Source: Hyphomicrobium sp. LHD-15
GTDB lineage: Bacteria; Pseudomonadota; Alphaproteobacteria; Rhizobiales; Hyphomicrobiaceae
Reading direction: 5' to 3'
Assembly: GCF_031157355.1 (NCBI RefSeq)
Contig: NZ_JAVIFT010000005.1
Coordinates: forward strand, 1-64,000
DNA length: 64,000 nucleotides
Positions 56,937 to 64,000 of the stretch are shown here, one piece after another. Every line of letters starts with the position of its first letter. Within the stretch, counting starts at the first letter, position 1. The position numbers and the translations under genes are program-made. The notes beneath the pieces are model-generated. The model was not told where the DNA came from and searched no databases. It saw only the letters and a program-made list of their open reading frames with translations.

Positions 56937-57191
56937 TCAGTTGTCCTGGATGCCCTCGTGGATCCGACGCGCGAGCCAGAGCGCCGGGAAGATCCCGAAC
57001 ACCGATCCAATCAATCCGACGATCACCAGGCCCTTGACGCCATAAGGCGCCATGGCCGGGACGGCAATCGCGATGAAGGCGGCATTGATCGCGAATGCGG
57101 GGCCCATCAGCGCGAAGCAGAACGCGAGCAGTCCTCGCGGGATAGGCTGCTTCTGCAGGCCATCGGTTCTCGTGCTCTTATGCTCGCCCAT
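56937..57191 (-). CDS. Small two-helix membrane protein at the end of the nor operon
   Basis: 84 residues. MGEHKSTRTDGLQKQPIPRG then two helices (LLAFCFALMGPAFAINAAFIAIA and LVIVGLIGSVFGIFPALWLA). Two bases after norF stops, so it belongs to the operon; no known Nor subunit fits. Confidence 0.75.
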   Translation of the reverse strand: MGEHKSTRTDGLQKQPIPRGLLAFCFALMGPAFAINAAFIAIAVPAMAPYGVKGLVIVGLIGSVFGIFPALWLARRIHEGIQDN

Positions 57192-57193
57192 GC

Positions 57194-57457
57194 TCAGCGC
57201 CCGCTGCCGAAGAGATACAGCGCGAACGCGAGCGCCAGAAACACTCCGATCGCGAGATCGAACGTTCGCATCCAGAAGCGCGAACCTGAAAGCCCAAGAT
57301 AGCGGGAAAGGATCACGCGCGCCTTGAGGCCCGCCAGCGCAAGCACGCCGGCAGCCGTGAACGTACCGCTGTGCCCCGAGGCCTGCACAATCAGAACCGT
57401 TCCGATGCTCAGGGCGATGAGAGCCATCCAGGCTTGGACGAGATCGCGCGCGGGCAT
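57194..57457 (-). CDS. norF: Nitric oxide reductase accessory NorF-like (cytochrome c oxidase subunit IV family)
   Basis: 87 residues with three helices (AWMALIALSIGTVLIVQ, FTAAGVLALAGLKARVIL, FDLAIGVFLALAFALYLF). This size and topology matches NorF, which supports full NO reductase activity. It is 4 bases downstream of norE. Confidence 0.85.
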   Translation of the reverse strand: MPARDLVQAWMALIALSIGTVLIVQASGHSGTFTAAGVLALAGLKARVILSRYLGLSGSRFWMRTFDLAIGVFLALAFALYLFGSGR

Positions 57458-57461
57458 GGCC

Positions 57462-58028
57462 TCACCTCAACACGTAGATGATGGGAAACAACAGCACCCA
57501 CACGAGATCCACCATGTGCCAGAAGGCAACGGCCGCCTCCATGTTGCGCACGCTGTCGGCCCAGCAAACAAGGGCGATGAGGGCAATGCCGGCGACGACG
57601 TGCAAGGCGTGAAAGCCGGTTATGAGATAGTAGAACGTGAAGAACGGACTCGTCTCGATGCCGATCCCCATGGACGCCTTGCTTGCGTACTCGAAGCCCT
57701 TCACGATCAGAAAAACGATGCCGAGGCTTCCAGCCGCAAGTAGCCAGCGACGCGCCGTGCTGCGCGCGCCGCCTTCCCTTGAGCGGATTGCGGCAGCGGC
57801 ACAGAAGCCGCTCGTCACCAGCGCGATCGTGTTGATGGCCCCCGCCGTCGTGTCGAGAAGCGCTTGGTCGGATGCGAACTGCGCCGGGTGTGCGATGCGA
57901 ACGCTCAGAAACGCGAGAAGGGCTGCGCCGAACACCAAGAGCTCGCTCGCGATAAGCACCCACATCATGAGCTCGCCCGGGAGCTCCGAGAGAACATCGG
58001 GATCGTTCTGCGCGTGCCGCGTGCTCAT
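57462..58028 (-). CDS. norE: NorE-like (cytochrome c oxidase subunit III family)
   Basis: 188 residues from ATG 58028, preceded by GAGGGGG. Five helices: ELMMWVLIASELLVFGAALLAF, AINTIALVTSGFCAAAAI, LAAGSLGIVFLIVKGFEY, FHALHVVAGIALIALVCW, WHMVDLVWVLLFPIIYVL. The GFHALHV and VAFWHMVDLVW signatures are of COX3. NorE is an accessory subunit of the NO reductase. Confidence 0.9.
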   Translation of the reverse strand: MSTRHAQNDPDVLSELPGELMMWVLIASELLVFGAALLAFLSVRIAHPAQFASDQALLDTTAGAINTIALVTSGFCAAAAIRSREGGARSTARRWLLAAGSLGIVFLIVKGFEYASKASMGIGIETSPFFTFYYLITGFHALHVVAGIALIALVCWADSVRNMEAAVAFWHMVDLVWVLLFPIIYVLR

Positions 58029-58036
58029 GATCCCCC

Positions 58037-59992
58037 TCACCCGCTGACGAGGTGACGATAGAGATGCGGCAACGCGGCCACGAGCTTCTCGGGATCGGGG
58101 ATCACGACATAGCCGCCCTTGCCGAAAATCCGGCTGAATGTCGCCTGCGATTTGGTGTCGATGGTGACGCCGAAAACCGACTGCCCCTGCCGGCGCGCCT
58201 CACGCACGGCCATGTGCGTATCCTCGATGCCGTAGCGGCCTTCATAATGATCGATGTCGTTCGGCTTTCCGTCCGTCAAAACCAGCAGAAGCCGCCGCTG
58301 GCGGGGCCGCTCGGCGAGCGTGTTCGAAGCATGGCGGATCGCCGTGCCGAGCCGGGTATAGTGTCCGGGCCTGAGCCCCGCGATACGCGCCTCAACCGTT
58401 GCGCCCATGGGTTCGCCGAAGGCCTTGCAGGTCTCGACGAACACGCGTTCGCGGCGACGCGACGAGAAGGCCGCGATGGCGGTATCGTCACCGCACGCGT
58501 CGAGCCCCCAGGCGAGAGCGACCAGCGCCTCGCGGGCGATGTCGATGACCTGCCGCCCCGCGACGTAGGTTTCCGTGGAGCGGGACGCGTCGAGCAGGAT
58601 CGAAACCGCCAGATCGCGCTCCTGGCTGCGTGTCGCGAGATAGACGCGATCGGAATGCTCGCCCGTCGTCGCGAGGTCGACACGCGCTTCGATGGCAGCG
58701 GCGATGTCGATGTCGTGCCCTTCGACCTGCCGCGTGAGCTGAACGCGCTTCGGCCGCAATGTCTCGAACTGCCGCCGCACGCTGCGGATACGGCGGCGCG
58801 CACGCGCGCTGTCGGGCGTTTCGGAGGTATCCAGCAGGAGAGACGCCTTCGCCGCGCCGGCCAGCACCCGGCAATAGTCCGGCAGATAGGTCTTGGTGCG
58901 ATGGTCCCACTCGGGATAGACGTGCACGCCCGCCAGACGCTCGAATTCGGCCTCCTCGGGCGACAAATCAAGGTGGAGCTTCAGGCGCGTTTTGGCGCGT
59001 TGCGGCACCTGCGCGAGGCTGATCTCGTCCTGGTCGTCGGCGGCCTTGCGGGCCGTATCCTCGTCGTCGTCATCGACGCGGCGGTTGATGTTCAAAAGCT
59101 CCGCCCAGGACAGGATGGCCTCGAACTTGTGCAGGATGAGGCTGTCCTTGCGCGCCGCCTGGTCGGACGGCTTGCGTGAGGCCTTGAATGTCCCCGGCTC
59201 CGCATTCGGCTGCGCCTCCGCTTCGCCGTGTGGCGCGTCCTCCTGGACCGACTTGGTTCGCAATGCGAAAGGCCGCAGATCCGGCCATAGCGGAACCGGC
59301 AGAAGCGGCTGGTATCCACGGGGGGCCGTGAACGCCGAAAGGTCGTCCGCCTGGCTCCGAACCGCAGCCGAGATGGCCACCGCAAAATCCAGCTCCGGCG
59401 CTGGCGCCCCGAGCAGATGCAGAACGGTTGCCTCGATTGCAGCCTCGGCGAATGGCAGCTGTCGATCCGGTCGCCGCGCCCGCGTCTCGAGGGCGAGTGC
59501 GCCGTACATCCGGCGCAGCCCGGGGCATTCCGCGAGCGTGTCGCGCGTCATCCTGAGCGCCGCCTGCAGCGTGCGAATATCGGCTTTGAGCGGATCGCTT
59601 TCCCTGACTGGCGCGCGCGCAAACACCGCGCACGCCGCCAGCCATACATAGAGCGCGACATTGGCGTCGCGCTCAGGAAACAACGAGATGCGCTCAGGCA
59701 GCCGCAGTGTCTCCCCGTCGAAGCTCGGCAGCGCGATGCGCTCGGCGCTCTGGCCGAGCGCGCGCCGCCACGAGAGCCGGTGCGCCGAGGTTTCGGGTGT
59801 TGCGACCTTGATCTCGACGTCGCGCGCGCCGCCTAGTCCGCGAAACAGCACGCCGAGGCGCCCACGCGTCTCATCGAGAGTCGCTGCCGCCTCCTCGAAC
59901 TGGCCGGGCGCATCGAGCGTGTGAACAAGCGCGTGCCACAGCTTCCCGACGCTTTCTTCCGGCTCCCAAGGTTCGAACTCGACCACCGCCAT
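58037..59992 (-). CDS. norD: NorD, von Willebrand A protein
   Basis: 651 residues. The C-terminal vWA domain (about 455-640) has the MIDAS motif LAVSILLDASRSTE, GDDTAIAAFSS and VLTDGKPND. The N-terminal 400 residues are specific to NorD. It is thought to act with NorQ as a metal-insertion chaperone for NorB. Confidence 0.92.
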   Translation of the reverse strand: MAVVEFEPWEPEESVGKLWHALVHTLDAPGQFEEAAATLDETRGRLGVLFRGLGGARDVEIKVATPETSAHRLSWRRALGQSAERIALPSFDGETLRLPERISLFPERDANVALYVWLAACAVFARAPVRESDPLKADIRTLQAALRMTRDTLAECPGLRRMYGALALETRARRPDRQLPFAEAAIEATVLHLLGAPAPELDFAVAISAAVRSQADDLSAFTAPRGYQPLLPVPLWPDLRPFALRTKSVQEDAPHGEAEAQPNAEPGTFKASRKPSDQAARKDSLILHKFEAILSWAELLNINRRVDDDDEDTARKAADDQDEISLAQVPQRAKTRLKLHLDLSPEEAEFERLAGVHVYPEWDHRTKTYLPDYCRVLAGAAKASLLLDTSETPDSARARRRIRSVRRQFETLRPKRVQLTRQVEGHDIDIAAAIEARVDLATTGEHSDRVYLATRSQERDLAVSILLDASRSTETYVAGRQVIDIAREALVALAWGLDACGDDTAIAAFSSRRRERVFVETCKAFGEPMGATVEARIAGLRPGHYTRLGTAIRHASNTLAERPRQRRLLLVLTDGKPNDIDHYEGRYGIEDTHMAVREARRQGQSVFGVTIDTKSQATFSRIFGKGGYVVIPDPEKLVAALPHLYRHLVSG

Positions 59993-60002
59993 GCGACCCT
60001 GC

Positions 60003-60809
60003 TCACCCGTAGACCGTCGCGACGAGATCGCTGAGGCCGTGCTTGATGTCTGCGTCGTCGGTGAGTGGCTCGATCAACGCCGCCTGAACGGCTCGCTCGA
60101 TGGGCATGCCCCCCTGGATAAGGCTCGCGCAATAGACGATGAGCCGCGTCGACACCCCTTCCTCGAGGTCTTGTCCCTTGAGAGCACGCAGCTTGCCCGC
60201 GAGCCTGACGAGGGAAGAGACGCGGTCCTTGGCGAGCCCGCTTTCGCGCACGACGATCTCGATCTCGCGCTCCGGCGCCGGGAAATCGAAATCGATGGCA
60301 AGGAACCGCTGCCGCGTGGAGGGCTTCAGCGTCTTCAGGATGTTCTGGTAGCCAGGGTTGTAGGAGGCGACGAGCATGAACTGCGGGCCGGCCTCCAGCA
60401 CCTCTCCCGTACGCTCGATCGGCAACATGCGCCGATCGTCGGTCAGCGGATGCAGTACGACCGCCACGTCCTTACGTGCTTCGACCACCTCGTCGAGATA
60501 GCAGATCGCGCCTTCGCGTATCGCTCGCGTCAGCGGCCCATCGATCCATTCGGTCTCGCCACCTTTGAGAAGAAACCGCCCTATCAAATCTGCGGCTGAG
60601 AGGTCGTCGTGGCAGGCCACGGTATAGAGCGGCCGGCCGAGAAGCGCCGCCATATGCGCAACGAAGCGGGTCTTGCCGCAGCCGGTCGGTCCCTTGAGCA
60701 GCAGCGGCATCTGGTTGCGGTATGCGGCCCGGAAGACGTCGCATTCATCGCCTTGCGGGAGGTAGAAGGGGACCGGTGTCCCCTTCTCCGAGAGCTGTAC
60801 GGCTTGCAT
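60003..60809 (-). CDS. norQ: NorQ, MoxR-type AAA+ ATPase
   Basis: 268 residues. Walker A LLKGPTGCGKTRFVAHMA near 40, Walker B GAICYLDEVVEARKD near 105, and LVASYNPGYQNILKTLKPS with the sensor Asn. It forms a ring that works with NorD to insert non-heme iron into NorB. Confidence 0.94.
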   Translation of the reverse strand: MQAVQLSEKGTPVPFYLPQGDECDVFRAAYRNQMPLLLKGPTGCGKTRFVAHMAALLGRPLYTVACHDDLSAADLIGRFLLKGGETEWIDGPLTRAIREGAICYLDEVVEARKDVAVVLHPLTDDRRMLPIERTGEVLEAGPQFMLVASYNPGYQNILKTLKPSTRQRFLAIDFDFPAPEREIEIVVRESGLAKDRVSSLVRLAGKLRALKGQDLEEGVSTRLIVYCASLIQGGMPIERAVQAALIEPLTDDADIKHGLSDLVATVYG

Positions 60810-60815
60810 GGCGCT

Positions 60816-62192
60816 TTACTCCGCAGGCGACAGTTGCTTCGTCGCGGTGCCGGCCCTGATAACCTCGCGGCGCGGAACCAGGATGGCGAACACGAACAGA
60901 AGCGCACCGAGAACCACCGCGACGCCTGCGCCGAAGCGCATGTAGTGGAACAGCATGATCTGATCCTGAACCTCCATGTAGTACTGCCCCATGACGCGCT
61001 GCAGATGCGTTTGGATGGTACCCGCGAAGGTCAGCACGAAGGTCATGAAGCACATGCCGCCCGCCATCAGCCAGAAGCTCACCATGTTGAGCACCTGGTT
61101 GTAGGGGTCGCGGTTCCTCAGCATCGGGAACGCGTAGGTGAAGATCGCGAGATTGAGCGACACGTAGGCACCGAAGAAGGCCAGATGTCCGTGGGCAGCG
61201 GTGATCTGCGTGCCGTGGGTATAGAAGTTCACCCCGTGCAGCGTGTGCAGGAAGCCCCACACACCGGCGCCGAAAAATGCGAGCGTCGTGCAGCCGAGCG
61301 ACCACAACAGCGCAGCCTTGTTCGGATGATCGCGCCGTCCCTTCCAGACCATGACGAAGCTGAACGACATCATCAGGAAGAAGGGCACGACCTCGATCGA
61401 GGAGAAAATCGAGCCGATCCACTGCCAGTAACCGGGCGCGCCGATCCAGTAGTAGTGATGGCCGGTGCCGAGAATGCCCGAGAACAGCGCGGTACCTACG
61501 ATGACGTAGAGCCACTTCTCGACGATCTCGCGATCCACGCCCGTGAGCTTGAGCATGAGATAGGCGAGGATCGACGCCATGATCAGCTCCCACACGCCTT
61601 CGACCCAGAGATGGACGACGTACCACCAGTACATCTTGTCGAGGCTGAGGTTGTGCGGGTTGTAGAAGGCGAAGAGGAACAGCAGCGCGAGGCCCCAAAG
61701 CCCGATCAGCAGCACGCTCGTGATGGCCGTCTTCTTGCCGGCAAGCACCGTCATCGAGATGTTGTAGAGGAACATCAGCGCCGCCACGACGATGCCGATC
61801 TTCACCCAGAGCGGCTGCTCCAGGAATTCGCGGCCATCTTTACCGAGCAGGATGTTGCCGTGGAACAGGTCGAACACATAGGTGATCACCGCCCCGAGCG
61901 TGCCCACGACCAGGATCGCGAGCTGCCAGTAGGCGATTTTCGGCGAGTGGATTTCGCGCTCGGACTCCTCAGGTATGATGAAGTACGCGGCGCCAAAGAA
62001 GCCGAGCAGCAACCACACGATCAACGCGTTGGTGTGCAACATGCGCACGATGTTGAACGGCAGCACGTCCGATAGAGTGTTCGGAAAGATGTAGATCCAG
62101 CCGGCCAGCAGCCCACCCGAGACCTGCACGATAAACAGCCCTATCGCCACGACGAAATAGGCAAGGGCGATCTTCTGCGTCTGATATTTCAT
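60816..62192 (-). CDS. norB: Nitric oxide reductase subunit B
   Basis: 458 residues from ATG 62192. Heme-copper-oxidase-like protein with 12 helices; histidines that bind hemes and non-heme iron are in WYVVHLWVEGVWELI, GTGHHYYWIG and THGTQITAAHGHLAFFG. It reduces two NO to N2O with electrons from NorC. Confidence 0.96.
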   Translation of the reverse strand: MKYQTQKIALAYFVVAIGLFIVQVSGGLLAGWIYIFPNTLSDVLPFNIVRMLHTNALIVWLLLGFFGAAYFIIPEESEREIHSPKIAYWQLAILVVGTLGAVITYVFDLFHGNILLGKDGREFLEQPLWVKIGIVVAALMFLYNISMTVLAGKKTAITSVLLIGLWGLALLFLFAFYNPHNLSLDKMYWWYVVHLWVEGVWELIMASILAYLMLKLTGVDREIVEKWLYVIVGTALFSGILGTGHHYYWIGAPGYWQWIGSIFSSIEVVPFFLMMSFSFVMVWKGRRDHPNKAALLWSLGCTTLAFFGAGVWGFLHTLHGVNFYTHGTQITAAHGHLAFFGAYVSLNLAIFTYAFPMLRNRDPYNQVLNMVSFWLMAGGMCFMTFVLTFAGTIQTHLQRVMGQYYMEVQDQIMLFHYMRFGAGVAVVLGALLFVFAILVPRREVIRAGTATKQLSPAE

Positions 62193-62218
62193 TTGCTCTT
62201 TTCTCCCGTGCGTCCGCG

Positions 62219-62671
62219 TCAGCCGGAATCTTTCGGTGGCCAGCCCTGTCTGTCGGTCTTGTCGGCCCATATCAGGAAGTCGCTGAGGGCTCGGATGTCT
62301 TCGTCCGACAGGTGGAAACGGGGCATCTGCCGGCGACCTTGAATCCCGGTCGGCTGCGCCTCGATCCAGCCCTTGAGTGCCTGGAAGGCGTCGTCAGGAG
62401 AATTGAGCACGCCCCATCGCGTCATGACGTTTCCGACTTCAGGCGCGAAATACGCGCCCTCGCCATGCAGCGTGTGGCAGTTGATGCAGGCGTTGGCCTC
62501 CCACACGCGTTTGCCGCGTGCGACGGAGTCGGTGAGCGGCATGGCCGCGGTCGATTTGGTGACGATGTAGTAGTGGCTATGGGCTGTCAGCCCGACAAAA
62601 ATCAGAATGAAGAACAGCGACCCGCCATAGAAAATATTTCGGGCCATGGCTTTCGACATGACTTCGCGCAT
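62219..62671 (-). CDS. norC: Nitric oxide reductase subunit C
   Basis: 150 residues from ATG 62671, with GGGAGG eight bases upstream. One N-terminal helix (FYGGSLFFILIFVGLTAHS) and the heme c motif ACINCHTLHGEGAYFAPE, with Met ligand in QMPRFHLSDEDI. It passes electrons from cytochrome c to NorB. First of the operon. Confidence 0.95.
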   Translation of the reverse strand: MREVMSKAMARNIFYGGSLFFILIFVGLTAHSHYYIVTKSTAAMPLTDSVARGKRVWEANACINCHTLHGEGAYFAPEVGNVMTRWGVLNSPDDAFQALKGWIEAQPTGIQGRRQMPRFHLSDEDIRALSDFLIWADKTDRQGWPPKDSG

Positions 62672-63006
62672 TTCGTGTTGCCTCCCGCCGAGGGTCTGGA
62701 AGTGCAATCTCTGACGCGAAACGGCCGGGCGGCTCTTGACGAAAGCTAAGCGGTTAAGAGATTCAGCAGGCATCATGGTCAATGTGCGGATACACGACGC
62801 CAATTGAGCCGGTCAGGCGCGGGCTACTTAGGTATGCGGCGCGGCGTGGTCAGGATCGGCGCTGAGGCACCTGCAAAGAGCGCGAAGGTCGGGTCGACAC
62901 GCGTGCCCAAGGCGCGTTTCTGTCTGGTGTTCAGCAAGCGAATCGCTTGTTGTGTAGAATTGCTGATAATCCGTGCGCGTTGAATTCACCGCTTTGGGGG
63001 ATTACG
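62672..63006. other. Divergent promoter region norC / autotransporter
   Basis: 335 bases hold the nor operon promoter and the autotransporter promoter. A strong FNR/NnrR-type palindrome is not evident; TTGACCATGATGCC at 62769-62782 (minus strand) shows only half of the pattern. Confidence 0.4.
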
Positions 63007-63016
63007 TTGACGCGCC

Positions 63017-64000
63017 TTGTTTTCCGGTTTTTTTTTGCTCGCTCTCTTTGCGGCAGGCGGCTCTGTGTTGCTGCCGGCGTCACCCGCTACGGCAGGCTGC
63101 ACCATGACCGGCACCCATCAGGAGTGCACGGGCGCTGCGGACGGCACGCAGCTGACGCTCGGTGACTCGAGTGTCGTCAGCTCGATCCACATTCACGATC
63201 TCACCCAAACCTTCATCGCACTCGCCGGGTGCGCCATCGATCTCTACCACGTCAGCGGTGTGGGCTCGCTCTCGATCGACGTGAACTCAGGTTCCTTCGG
63301 CATCGAGTCCGTCCAGTATGGATTGACCGCCACGGTCACGACCGGGCCGGGCAGCGTCACCATCGGCAATATCGGCTCAGTGACATCCGGATCGACGCAT
63401 GCAGCCATCTATGGCGAAACGCGCGGCGGTGGTGCGCTCAACATCACGACCAATGGTGACCTTTCCGGCGGCCTCTATGGAATCTGGGCAAAGACGTCCA
63501 ATTCATCCGGTACCGCTGGCGTCATCTCCGTCATTTCAAACGGCGGAGACATCTCGGGCACGACGTACGGCATCCTGGTCGACACGCCGACGGCGTCGCA
63601 CGTGACGATCAACGGCGGATCGGTCTACGGCGGCGACACAGGCATCACTTTCAGCACGCGAAGCTCCGGAACCATCACCAACTACGGCACGATCTCCGGC
63701 GGCGCCTACGCGATCACCATGGATGACGACGACGACACCATCAACAACTACGGCGTGATCCGGGGCAACGTCTTCATGTCTCATGGAGACGACGTCTTCA
63801 ATAACTCCCAATCGGGAACCGTCGAATCCGCCTCGAGCCTCGCCGTCGAGACGTTTGTAAACCGCGGCATCCTTTCGCCGGGCGGCGCCAGCGTTCAGAC
63901 GACACAGTTCTCCGGCGACCTCAATCAGACGAGCACCGGCCGATATCTGGTCTCACTAGCCGAAAGCAGCGGATCGGTGACAGCCGACAGGATAGATATC
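63017..64000 (+). CDS. Autotransporter-like beta-helix protein, 3' truncated by window edge
   Basis: The open frame runs to the last base, so the C-terminal barrel is out of view. 328 codons are seen. From TTG 63017 comes MFSGFFLLALFAAGGSVLL, a signal peptide (cleavage near ATA-GC), then a Ser/Thr/Gly-rich passenger with repeats like SNGGDISGTTYGI, TINGGSVYGG, and TITNYGTISGGAYAIT, typical of autotransporter beta helices. The better start is TTG 63007 (GGGGG at 62996-63000, spacer 6), but this is in another frame; it would produce MTRLVFRFF and join the passenger frame only if the T9 tract at 63028-63036 lost one T. The protein is expected at the cell surface. Confidence 0.8.
   Translation, partial: MFSGFFLLALFAAGGSVLLPASPATAGCTMTGTHQECTGAADGTQLTLGDSSVVSSIHIHDLTQTFIALAGCAIDLYHVSGVGSLSIDVNSGSFGIESVQYGLTATVTTGPGSVTIGNIGSVTSGSTHAAIYGETRGGGALNITTNGDLSGGLYGIWAKTSNSSGTAGVISVISNGGDISGTTYGILVDTPTASHVTINGGSVYGGDTGITFSTRSSGTITNYGTISGGAYAITMDDDDDTINNYGVIRGNVFMSHGDDVFNNSQSGTVESASSLAVETFVNRGILSPGGASVQTTQFSGDLNQTSTGRYLVSLAESSGSVTADRIDI
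63028..63036 (+). repeat. Homopolymer tract of nine T in signal-peptide codons
   Basis: Nine T lie within the start of the autotransporter-like gene. From the TTG at 63007 a T8 tract gives MTRLVFRFFLLALFAAGG (a good basic n-region and h-region) in the passenger frame, while T9 gives a frame that stops at 63163-63165. T11 would also restore the frame. Confidence 0.95.

Noticed and set aside
62769-62782. FNR/NnrR-type box upstream of norC
   Set aside because: The minus strand reads TTGAC-CATG-ATGCC; only the first half agrees with TTGAT-N4-ATCAA, so it was not called.

Overview
The window reads as a GC-rich chromosomal segment of an alphaproteobacterium of the order Hyphomicrobiales (Rhizobiales), perhaps near Hyphomicrobium. 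The clues are RcdA (DUF1465) and PopZ (DUF2497) cell-cycle proteins, sites resembling the CtrA motif TTAA-N7-TTAA, the gene order dgt-argS-SPOR-nagZ-scpA-scpB-tatABC-serS-surE-LysM/M23, and yajC-secD-secF followed by Mth938-like and squalene-synthase-like genes. The species assignment is inference. No IS element, prophage, CRISPR array or rRNA was seen.

Layout. 1-8.7 kb: the end of a degenerate EAL protein, a HAD hydrolase, a quinone oxidoreductase, DUF1192, a CNNM/CorC membrane protein, rcdA, rpmE and an MsbA-like exporter; a candidate small RNA with a strong terminator lies upstream of rcdA. 8.8-18.4 kb: a large secreted GDSL hydrolase, then the preprotein translocase auxiliary operon yajC-secD-secF with two follow-on genes, a DUF815 ATPase, an 11-copy heptanucleotide repeat and a LysM/M23 lipoprotein gene with a perfect CtrA box. 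18.7-33.8 kb: nucleotide, translation, Tat export, chromosome condensation (ScpAB) and cell-wall genes (surE, serS, tatABC, scpAB, nagZ, SPOR, argS, dgt), then erpA-like and xth. 33.8-48.4 kb: a SEL1-repeat gene overlapping ilvD, a DUF2939 gene, a periplasmic metallo-beta-lactamase fold protein, valS, two tandem popZ paralogues with a CtrA box between them, a TolC-type channel, a Pcm-like methyltransferase and a YkvA-like protein. 48.6-52.2 kb: tRNA-Cys, fabI, a DUF485-actP acetate symporter pair, and tRNA-Asn.

52.2-64 kb is more accessory. After tRNA-Asn come an LssY_C-domain protein, a small DUF1737-like protein, an orphan LuxR regulator, and a small membrane protein paired with an HlyD-type adaptor. 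Then follows a complete nitric oxide reductase operon norC-norB-norQ-norD-norE-norF with an additional small membrane gene at its end, so the organism can probably detoxify or respire NO. Divergent from norC, at the right edge, begins an autotransporter-like beta-helix protein whose signal-peptide codons contain a run of nine T residues. The start with the better ribosome binding site is out of frame with the passenger by exactly one base, which makes slippage-based phase variation (or a sequencing error) the most interesting hypothesis in the window.

Functionally, most of the window is conserved core: envelope export (Sec, Tat, TolC), envelope growth and division (NagZ, SPOR, LysM/M23), polarity and cell cycle (RcdA, PopZ) and translation. 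Functions are assigned from recognisable motifs in the translated sequence and remembered family gene order; no database search was possible.
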